A stretch of DNA of 64,000 nucleotides, from contig DASPZU010000118.1 of NCBI GenBank assembly GCA_035636095.1, positions 1 to 64,000 of the forward strand, given 5' to 3'. Under the pieces are notes generated by a model that did no database searches, had not been told where the DNA came from, and saw only the letters and a program-made list of their open reading frames with translations. Below, one piece after another: positions 58,604 to 64,000 of the stretch. The DNA is from Gp7-AA10 sp035636095. Its GTDB lineage: Bacteria > Acidobacteriota > Thermoanaerobaculia > Gp7-AA8. Position 1 is the first letter of the stretch; each line of letters starts with the position of its first letter. The position numbers and the translations under genes are program-made.

Positions 58604-58682
58604 GGTTGCGAAGTCTCGCGGTAGCGAAGTCTCGCGGTTGTCTTGCTCCGAGACCGCGCAACCCCGAGACCCCGAGACCACA
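58604..58682. repeat. Intergenic repeat, family 4
   Basis: GGTTGCGAAGTCTCGCGG, a second AAGTCTCGCGG copy, then CCGAGACCGCGCAACCCC: an imperfect hairpin (GGTTGCG with CGCAACC, AGTCTCG with CGAGACC). It is related to 14991-15059. It separates the peptidase operon from the sigma factor gene. Confidence 0.65.
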
Positions 58683-58685
58683 CGC

Positions 58686-59282
58686 ATGACGCAGCTCATA
58701 TTCGACGAACCCCAACTTATCGCACGCCTCCGCGCCGGCGAAGAGTCGGCGTTCGAGCAACTGGTGCGCTCCACCAGCGGACGCCTTCTGGCCGCCGCCC
58801 GCCGGCTGCTGCGCAACGAAGAGGACGCACGCGATGCGGTGCAGAACGCGTTCATCCGCGCGTTCCAGTCATTGTCGAAGTTCCGCGAAGAATCGCGGAT
58901 CTCAACGTGGCTGCATCGCATACTCGTCAACGAGGCGCTGATGAAACTGCGTTCGCGCCCGAGGGCCGAAGATGAGTCGATTGATCATCTGTTGCCGACC
59001 TTCGTCGCCGATGGACATCAAACGCGCGACACCGTCGATTGGAGCGAGACCGCCGAGGAGGCGCTCGAGCGCGAAGAAACGGCGGCGCTGATCCGTCGCA
59101 AGATCGACGAGCTTCCTGATGACTATCGTACCGTGATCGTCATGCGCGATCTCGAGGAAATGTCCAACCCCGAGATCGCTGACGCCCTCGGCATCTCCAC
59201 CAATCTCGTCAAAGTCCGCCTGCATCGCGCGCGACAGGCGCTGCGCACGCTGCTCGAACGCGAATTCGGAGGAACGCAATGA
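58686..59282 (+). CDS. ECF-type RNA polymerase sigma factor
   Basis: A 198-aa sigma-70 family protein with region 2 (ARDAVQNAFIRAFQSLSKFREESRISTWLHRILVNEA) and region 4 (ELPDDYRTVIVMRDLEEMSNPEIADALGISTNLVKVRLHRARQAL). It is RpoE-like. A zinc-binding anti-sigma factor is coupled downstream by ATGA, so activity is probably controlled by that partner. ATG 58686 was chosen; the longer frame reads into the repeat. Confidence 0.93.
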   Translation: MTQLIFDEPQLIARLRAGEESAFEQLVRSTSGRLLAAARRLLRNEEDARDAVQNAFIRAFQSLSKFREESRISTWLHRILVNEALMKLRSRPRAEDESIDHLLPTFVADGHQTRDTVDWSETAEEALEREETAALIRRKIDELPDDYRTVIVMRDLEEMSNPEIADALGISTNLVKVRLHRARQALRTLLEREFGGTQ

Positions 59283-59503
59283 ATTGTCTCGAAGTCATCG
59301 GCTTCATCATGGAATACCTCGATGGCGTCCTCGCGCCTCGCCAACGCAGCGAGTTCGAAAAGCACCTCGAAATCTGCGATTCGTGTGTCGCCTATTTGCG
59401 GACCTATGAGCAAACGATCAAGATGGAGGTTGCAACCCGAATCGAAGACGTAACGATCCCGGAAGACCTGGTGCGAGCGATCCTGGCATCGCGTAGGATG
59501 TAA
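59279..59503 (+). CDS. Small zinc-finger (ZAS-like) anti-sigma factor
   Basis: A 74-aa soluble protein with the zf-HC2 motif HLEICDSC (H-x3-C-x2-C) near residue 29 and an N-terminal Cys in MNCLEV. It has no membrane helix, so this is a cytoplasmic anti-sigma of the ZAS type, in which oxidation of the Cys-zinc site can release the sigma factor. Coupled to the sigma gene by ATGA. Confidence 0.87.
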   Translation: MNCLEVIGFIMEYLDGVLAPRQRSEFEKHLEICDSCVAYLRTYEQTIKMEVATRIEDVTIPEDLVRAILASRRM

Positions 59504-59532
59504 CCGCTCGTCCAAAACTGCATCCAACGGAC

Positions 59533-60192
59533 ATGAAGACGCTGGAGAAGAAGCATCCGCTTGCCATCCGGTGGTTTCACTGGATCAACTTCCCGATTCT
59601 GGCGTTGATGGTGTGGAGCGGCTTGCTGATCTACTGGGCCAATCCGGTGTACCGCATCGGCATCGGCAGGCACACGCTCGTGAAGATGACCGTCGCCGAG
59701 AAGACTTATGAAAAGGCGAATCTCGCCTTCCGACTCGCGGAAGGTCTCACGCTCCATTTCTTCTTCATGTGGTTCTTCGCGGTCAATGGCATCCTCTACG
59801 TGGCCTACACGATTTTTTCGGGCGAATGGCGCGATCTCGTCCCCGATCGGCGTTCGTGGAAGGAAGCGATCCTGGTCGCGCTGCACGATCTCCATCTGCG
59901 CAAGGAAGCTCCGCCGCAGCGCAAATACAACGCCGCGCAGAGAATTTCCTACACCGCCATCATCGTGATGGGACTCGGATCGCTTCTCACCGGTCTGGCG
60001 ATTTACAAACCGGTGCAGTTCGGATGGCTGACGTTTCTATTGGGCGGCTATCCGATGGCCCGCTTCTTCCACTTCTGGATCACCGTCGGTTACGTCGTTT
60101 TCTTCGTCGTGCACATTGCCCAGGTGATCAAGACCGGGTGGAACAATTTCCGCGCCATGGTCATGGGATACGAGGTCCAGAACTATGAGTGA
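59533..60192 (+). CDS. Cytochrome b561-type membrane subunit
   Basis: A 219-aa protein with about four or five transmembrane helices and haem-ligand candidates in AIRWFHWINFPILALM (His at about residue 17), LTLHFFFMWFF, and FFHFWITVGYVVFFVVHIAQ. This resembles di-haem cytochrome b subunits of thiosulfate/formate/sulfite-type oxidoreductases. It overlaps the molybdopterin gene by 8 bp and is probably its quinol-linked electron donor, by analogy with MsrQ, to which it is not obviously homologous. Confidence 0.85.
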   Translation: MKTLEKKHPLAIRWFHWINFPILALMVWSGLLIYWANPVYRIGIGRHTLVKMTVAEKTYEKANLAFRLAEGLTLHFFFMWFFAVNGILYVAYTIFSGEWRDLVPDRRSWKEAILVALHDLHLRKEAPPQRKYNAAQRISYTAIIVMGLGSLLTGLAIYKPVQFGWLTFLLGGYPMARFFHFWITVGYVVFFVVHIAQVIKTGWNNFRAMVMGYEVQNYE

Positions 60193-60979
60193 CGAAGACA
60201 TCATCATCGCCGACGAAGAAGCGTTGCGAAACGCGATCGCCGAGAACGACACCAACATCGATCGCGAAGTGCGCCGCCTTTCGCGGCGCGGCTTCATCGT
60301 CGCCGGCGCCGCCACCCTCGCCGCCTACGGCGCGTGGAAGTTTCTGCGGCTGGCCTCGCGTGAGGGCGATGTGCCCTGGCCGCTGCGCCGCGGACTCGAG
60401 ACCAACGAGAAGTTGTCGGAGGCATACTTCAGGACTGCGCGCCTGAGTCGCACCTTCCCACCGTCGGCGATCACAAACGCGCGGATCAATGGGGGAGTCG
60501 GCCTTCAGCCGAATTACGATCCCGAGAACTGGCGCTTGCGCGTGGAAGGAATCGCGGGACAGCCGCCCGCGACGCTCACGCTCTCCGACCTCAAGTCATT
60601 TCCTCGGCGCGACATGACCACAGAGCTCCGCTGCATCGAAGGCTGGAGCATCGTCGTGCATTGGACCGGCACCCGACTCGCGGATCTGATGGCCCGATTC
60701 TCGCCACCGCGCGGAACGCGATACGTCGCCATGGAATCACCCGGCCGCGGGTACTACGTCGGGCTCGACATGCTGAGCGCAATGCATCCGCAAACACTTC
60801 TGGCGTACGAGCTCAACGGCGCACCGCTGACCTGGCAGCATGGTGCGCCACTGCGTCTGGCCGTTCCAGTGAAGTACGGCTACAAGAACATCAAGCGCAT
60901 CGCGACCATCCGCTACACCGATGTCCGGCCCGCCGATTTCTGGGGCGAGCGCGGATACGACTGGTACGCGGGACACTAA
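60185..60979 (+). CDS. Molybdopterin-dependent oxidoreductase, sulfite oxidase/MsrP family
   Basis: A 264-aa periplasmic enzyme with a Tat-type signal (RLSRRGFIVAGAATLAAYG, residues about 31-49; unusually long N-region) and a sulfite-oxidase fold. The Mo-ligating Cys is in TTELRCIEGWS (about residue 143). Family members reduce methionine sulfoxide or oxidise sulfite. Encoded with a cytochrome b downstream of an ECF sigma/anti-sigma pair, which suggests an envelope oxidative-stress unit; that link is inference. Confidence 0.88.
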   Translation: MSDEDIIIADEEALRNAIAENDTNIDREVRRLSRRGFIVAGAATLAAYGAWKFLRLASREGDVPWPLRRGLETNEKLSEAYFRTARLSRTFPPSAITNARINGGVGLQPNYDPENWRLRVEGIAGQPPATLTLSDLKSFPRRDMTTELRCIEGWSIVVHWTGTRLADLMARFSPPRGTRYVAMESPGRGYYVGLDMLSAMHPQTLLAYELNGAPLTWQHGAPLRLAVPVKYGYKNIKRIATIRYTDVRPADFWGERGYDWYAGH

Positions 60980-61080
60980 AAGGCAGAAGGCAGAAGGCAG
61001 AAGGCAGAAGGCAGAAGGATGAGGGAAGGATTGACTAATCCGACTCACTTCTGCCTTCTGCTTTCTGACTTCTGCCTTTA
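60978..61080. repeat. GGCAGAA-type intergenic hairpin, family 3
   Basis: The left part (60978-61018) has five tandem GGCAGAA units; the right part (61046-61080) is CTTCTGCCTTCTGCTTTCTGACTTCTGCC. The arms are complementary with small mismatches. The right arm also encodes the C-terminal tail of the DUF5522 gene on the minus strand. Confidence 0.9.
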
Positions 61081-61214
61081 TACGGACAGTGCCGGCAGCC
61101 TGACTCGCAGCAGTAGCCGCGCTTCTTCAGGAATTTTTCGGTGAAGACGATGTAGGGGCCTTCGCGGTAGAAATCCTCTCCCTCGACGAGCTCGGATTTC
61201 TTCTCATCCTCCAC
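61035..61214 (-). CDS. DUF5522 small cysteine-rich protein
   Basis: A 59-aa protein. GEDFYREGPYIVFTEKFLKKRGYCCESGCRHCPYKG is the DUF5522 signature (CC-x3-CxxC). It is probably a small metal-binding protein of unknown role. GTG 61214 is the only reasonable start seen. Residues after CPY are encoded by the family 3 repeat (KGRSQKAEGRSESD), so the tail is repeat-derived. Confidence 0.8.
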   Translation of the reverse strand: MEDEKKSELVEGEDFYREGPYIVFTEKFLKKRGYCCESGCRHCPYKGRSQKAEGRSESD

Positions 61215-61222
61215 GCAGGCGA

Positions 61223-61408
61223 TTATGCGTCGCCGCGTGGAATGAGGCTATCGTCCGCCAGGTCTTCCTGCTTCTCGAATTCGCTCAAGCGCTCGAGCGC
61301 CTCACTGGAGTCGCAGGAAGCATTTCCCTGTTCGATCTGCAGCTCGAGTGTTTTGCGCGATCGCCGAAGACTCTCCGTCAGCGTCTCGCTCGGGTTCCGT
61401 AGCGTCAT
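61223..61408 (-). CDS. Small hypothetical protein
   Basis: A 61-aa, helical, Glu/Arg-rich frame (MTLRNPSETLTESLRRSRKTLELQIEQ...). It lies 8 bp upstream of the DUF5522 gene on the same strand. No signal peptide or membrane segment is visible. I do not recognise a family; an upstream TTG would add 6 residues. Confidence 0.4.
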   Translation of the reverse strand: MTLRNPSETLTESLRRSRKTLELQIEQGNASCDSSEALERLSEFEKQEDLADDSLIPRGDA

Positions 61409-61451
61409 GGCACCGCCAGCGTGCAAACGGGACGCCTTTGCCGCTATCTGC

Positions 61452-61607
61452 TTAATTGATCAGGTTTTGCGAGGAGATCTCTCGAAAGACGCGATGCAGC
61501 GCTGCCCGAAACATGAGCATTGTTTCAGCGGTCGTGTTTTCGTCGATCTGGAGGATGACGAGCGAGCCCGGGAGCGCGTCGTAATCGTTCAGTTTTTCGG
61601 CTTCCAT
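61452..61607 (-). CDS. Possible small protein of unknown function
   Basis: A 51-aa frame (MEAEKLNDYDALPGSLVILQIDENTT...) with balanced composition but no Shine-Dalgarno, known motif or supporting neighbour. The rest of the 61409-61715 gap holds only a direct repeat CTTCCATGGT (61601-61610 and 61614-61623). Confidence 0.25.
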   Translation of the reverse strand: MEAEKLNDYDALPGSLVILQIDENTTAETMLMFRAALHRVFREISSQNLIN

Positions 61608-61715
61608 GGTTGTCTTCCATGGTCGGCTGGAAACCCGGGCATCGCATGTATCGAGGGTTGGACAAGGCTCTATCGATGGATGGATTCGAGTGTGATCTGG
61701 CGCACAATCGCGGTC

Positions 61716-62045
61716 ATGAAGCGTGAAATGACGACTACCACCTTCACCCTCGACGGATTTCGGGTCTCCAGGAACCTCGGCGTCGTCCGCGGAATCACGG
61801 TGCGCTCGCGGTCGATTTTCGGGACCATCGGCGCCTCGCTGCAGACGCTCGCTGGAGGCAACATCTCGCTCTTCACGGAGCTGTGCGAGAAGGCGAGAGA
61901 GGAGGCGTTCGAGATGATGTTGCAGCACGCGCGCGAGGCCGGCGCGAACGCTGTCATCGGCGTGGCATACGACGCCACCGAAGTGATGCAGGGCGTGACC
62001 GAGGTGCTGTGCTACGGCACGGCGGTGGTGGTGCAGCCAACCTAG
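61716..62045 (+). CDS. YbjQ/UPF0145 (DUF74) heavy-metal-binding-like protein
   Basis: A 109-aa protein. GFRVSRNLGVVRGITVRSRS, then AREEAFEMMLQHAREAGANAVIGVAYDAT and a C-terminal VLCYGTAVVVQP match the YbjQ/UPF0145 family, homopentameric proteins annotated as putative heavy-metal-binding. Function unproven. ATG 61716 or ATG 61728 is the start; neither has a strong Shine-Dalgarno. Confidence 0.88.
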   Translation: MKREMTTTTFTLDGFRVSRNLGVVRGITVRSRSIFGTIGASLQTLAGGNISLFTELCEKAREEAFEMMLQHAREAGANAVIGVAYDATEVMQGVTEVLCYGTAVVVQPT

Positions 62046-62464
62046 ATCTGAGCGTTAGTTTGGCGCGGCGTCTCGCCGATGCAGAAGTGATCGCCGTGGA
62101 CGTGGCGTGAAAGGAAGGTCGTGTCGACCGGCTTTGCCAGGATCATCCTCACCACGGGGCCGAGGTCCGCGTTCTTGATCCGAGCGGCGAGATCGGGGTA
62201 CCCGGAGACCACCACCACCGGCGTATCGGGCGAGTTGTCGTGGATGTATTTCGCCAATTCGAACCCGTCCGGCGGCGGGATGTTCAGGTCGAGCAGTACG
62301 CAGCAATACTCTCCTCGGCCTAGCAGAGAGATCGCCTCACGTCCGCTCTCCGCGACGTCAGTCTCGATGCCATGACGCTGAAAAAGAAGAGCGAGCGTCC
62401 AGCGGACGGACGGTTCGTCCTCGATGACCAGAATGCGATGCTTTGTCAGAGGCGCTTGCAACAT
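62042..62464 (-). CDS. Single-domain response regulator (CheY-like)
   Basis: A 140-aa receiver domain: acidic pair in ILVIEDEPSVRWTL, phosphoacceptor Asp in CCVLLDLNIPPPDG, Ser in VVVVSGYPD and Lys in MILAKPVDT. There is no output domain; a C-terminal tail is rich in His (RHVHGDHFC). ATG 62464 was chosen because longer frames overlap tRNA-Asn; GGAGG lies only 2 nt before it, so TTG 62461 may be the true start. No histidine kinase is adjacent. It overlaps the YbjQ stop by 4 bp, convergently. Confidence 0.88.
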   Translation of the reverse strand: MLQAPLTKHRILVIEDEPSVRWTLALLFQRHGIETDVAESGREAISLLGRGEYCCVLLDLNIPPPDGFELAKYIHDNSPDTPVVVVSGYPDLAARIKNADLGPVVRMILAKPVDTTFLSRHVHGDHFCIGETPRQTNAQI

Positions 62465-62533
62465 TCCCTCCGCTCGCGCTCTCTGCACACTTCGGACGTC
62501 GGGTCGATATGCAAGTGCTGAGCCGGATGGATT

Positions 62534-62609
62534 TGGCTGTGGCGGGAGGACTCGAACCTCCGACCAACGGATTAACAATCCGCCGCTCTACCAACTGAGC
62601 TACACCACA
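62534..62609 (-). tRNA. tRNA-Asn (anticodon GTT)
   Basis: The minus strand folds as a full cloverleaf: 7-bp acceptor stem (TGTGGTG/CGCCACA with one G-U pair), D arm AGCTCAGTTGGTAGAGC, anticodon loop with GTT in GGATTGTTAATCC, and T arm GGAGGTTCGAGTCCTCC. CCA is encoded (62534-62536). Confidence 0.97.
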
Positions 62610-62697
62610 GCACTGTTGGGAAGGAGGTGCATGGTCGCCGATCGTTTTTCGGATGTCAACCGCGGCCGTGTTACCCTCTGCCCCTTCAGGAGAACCC

Positions 62698-63690
62698 ATG
62701 CGCCGAGCCCTCATCCTCGCCTCACTCGTTACTCTGATCGCGCTGTCCGCCGTCGCGGCCGATCGCGCCAATCGAACATTCGAAGCAACCTACATCGCCA
62801 CGGTCGCCAACATTCCGCCCGATGCCGGCGTGCTGGACGTCTGGATTCCGCTGCCGCGGGCCCGCAGCGCTCAGGGAATCAGCGACGTCAAGATCGATTC
62901 GCCCTTCCAATGGCAGCGGCTCACCGAAAAAGAATTCGGCGACGACTACGCCGTCGCGAAGATCCCCGCGCCTCAAACAGGCGAGCTGGTCGTCAAAGTC
63001 ACCTTCCGCGGAACGCGGAACGCAATCGCGATGGAGAAGATCGGCAACGTCACGCCCAGCAAGAGCGAGCTCGCTCGCGCTCTTCGCCCGGATCGCATGG
63101 TCACGCTGTCGCCCCGCGTGAAGAAGCTGTCCGACCAGATCGTCGCCGGCAAGACCACGACGTTGGAGAAGGCGCAGGCGATTTATCAGTATGTGATGAC
63201 CACCATGAAGTACGACAAGACCATCCCCGGCTGGGGCAATGGCGATACCGAGCGCGCCTGCGATATCAAAGCCGGCAATTGCACCGACTTCCATTCGCTG
63301 TTCATGTCGCTGGCGCGGTCGCAGGGAATTCCGGCGCGGTTCGTGATCGGCTTCCCGTTGCCTCCGGGCGACGGCAGGATTCCCGGATATCACTGCTGGG
63401 CCGAGTTCTACGTCGAAGGAAAAGGATGGATCCCTGTCGACGCCAGCGACGCGTCAAAGTCGAGCGACCCCGCCGTTCGCGCGATGCTGTTCGGAAATCT
63501 TCCGCCGCACCGCGTCGAGTTCACCATGGGACGCGATCTCGTCCTGACGCCGGCCACTTCAGAGCCCCTCAATTTCTTCATCTATCCGCGCGTGGAGGCC
63601 AAAGGAAAGCCTGTCGGCACGGCGACCCTTTCACTCGAAGTGCACGATGTGAAGGCGACATCGGAGGCGGCCACATCCGCCCAGCGCTGA
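62698..63690 (+). CDS. Exported transglutaminase-like cysteine-protease-fold protein
   Basis: A 330-aa protein with a signal peptide (MRRALILASLVTLIALSAVAA). The transglutaminase core shows Cys in AGNCTDFHSLF (about residue 198), His in GYHCWAEFY (about 232) and Asp in IPVDASD (about 247), an intact triad. The N-terminal DUF3857-like beta region (LDVWIPLPRAR) precedes it. It probably acts as a peptidase or amidase in the periplasm. AGGAGA upstream supports ATG 62698. Confidence 0.9.
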   Translation: MRRALILASLVTLIALSAVAADRANRTFEATYIATVANIPPDAGVLDVWIPLPRARSAQGISDVKIDSPFQWQRLTEKEFGDDYAVAKIPAPQTGELVVKVTFRGTRNAIAMEKIGNVTPSKSELARALRPDRMVTLSPRVKKLSDQIVAGKTTTLEKAQAIYQYVMTTMKYDKTIPGWGNGDTERACDIKAGNCTDFHSLFMSLARSQGIPARFVIGFPLPPGDGRIPGYHCWAEFYVEGKGWIPVDASDASKSSDPAVRAMLFGNLPPHRVEFTMGRDLVLTPATSEPLNFFIYPRVEAKGKPVGTATLSLEVHDVKATSEAATSAQR

Positions 63691-63737
63691 ATATTGACGC
63701 TTCCGAGGGCGTTCACTAGACTCGCCGCACTTCCCGG

Positions 63738-63812
<75 letters not shown>

Positions 63813-64000
63813 TTTCGACTCCGCCGGCCTTCAATTTTGTATCGACAGTCGAGTCGCACGGCTGGTATCTGCTGGCCCCATTTCGGTGGTCGCGCGCTGA
63901 AAAGACCCTTCGGCGCGTCGAGGTCCTTGGCGGGAAGTCGCGGGGAATTGCGATCTCAGCGCCGCTGGGGTCGGCGGCGCTCCACATCACGGGCGCCGAG
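63813..64000. other. Unassigned sequence to the window edge
   Basis: I see no gene, repeat or terminator that I can support here. It may contain the start of a gene extending past the window. Confidence 0.3.

Noticed and set aside
60978..61018. CRISPR-like array of GGCAGAA units
   Set aside because: The units are directly adjacent heptamers with no spacers, and the complementary arm shows it is a hairpin repeat.
62465..62578. Longer response regulator reading frame
   Set aside because: It runs through the 3' half of tRNA-Asn; the receiver domain begins at the ATG 62464 (or TTG 62461).

Overview
The window is GC-rich bacterial chromosome with short intergenic gaps and many start/stop overlaps of the GTGA/ATGA/TTGA type. 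Gene content points to Acidobacteriota: three tandem 'VWFA-related acidobacterial' genes, three very long Oar-type TonB-dependent receptors with an N-terminal carboxypeptidase-regulatory fold, lipoproteins combining alkaline-phosphatase-superfamily enzymes with TPRs, an S46 peptidase and a Ser/Thr kinase with a C-terminal TPR region. The class within the phylum is not decided by what I can see. No transposase, prophage, rRNA operon or CRISPR array is recognisable.

Layout. 0-9 kb: DUF1385 protein, prfA, an O-methyltransferase, a DUF1573 exported protein facing mpl, a very long GreA-family protein, a ferredoxin, then a noncoding stretch with a promoter/operator/terminator unit. 8-19.7 kb: beta-hydroxyacid dehydrogenase and S46 peptidase, GNAT, lepA, two paralogous exported proteins of unknown function, rsbV/rsbW-type regulators, a structured noncoding stretch, a metallopeptidase, selD (with an in-frame UGA), a DUF2007 protein and a PEGA protein. 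19.6-27.5 kb: an EF-G-like GTPase, a Ser/Thr kinase, a compact TldD-like metalloprotease with an unknown partner, and an acyl-CoA carboxylase beta subunit. 27.5-46.3 kb: a surface/accessory block of Oar receptor, sulfatase-TPR lipoprotein, Oar receptor, a duplicated terminator bracketing a gene fragment, three VWFA genes, an SPFH-like/phosphodiesterase/TPR lipoprotein and a third Oar receptor. 46.5-54.2 kb: rplU-rpmA-obgE-nadD-rsfS, a degenerate sigma-54 activator-like gene and a beta-propeller protein inserted before rlmH, a DksA-type protein and a probable holA. 54.4-64 kb: MFS-pxpA-S9 peptidase operon, ECF sigma/anti-sigma pair, a cytochrome b plus molybdopterin oxidoreductase pair, DUF5522, YbjQ, a response regulator, tRNA-Asn, a transglutaminase-like protein and tRNA-Cys.

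The points I find most worth following are: (1) selD is itself a selenoprotein gene, with UGA at 17751-17753 followed by a short hairpin, so the organism should possess selenocysteine decoding; (2) four separate 33-54 nt, in-frame, roughly 20-29% GC islands sit inside otherwise GC-rich conserved genes (557-589, 4681-4734, 24714-24755, 57554-57598); (3) a compact TldD-like protease is coupled to a partner gene that is not TldE; (4) an SPFH-like domain occurs both fused to a phosphodiesterase-TPR lipoprotein and as an orphan fragment bracketed by a 62-bp direct duplication; (5) at least four families of long intergenic hairpin repeats are dispersed through the window, some supplying ribosome-binding sites, stop codons or C-terminal codons to neighbouring genes; (6) a perfect operator palindrome fills the spacer of a promoter that drives only a short terminated transcript.

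All family assignments are from reading motifs and overall resemblance; no database search was run.
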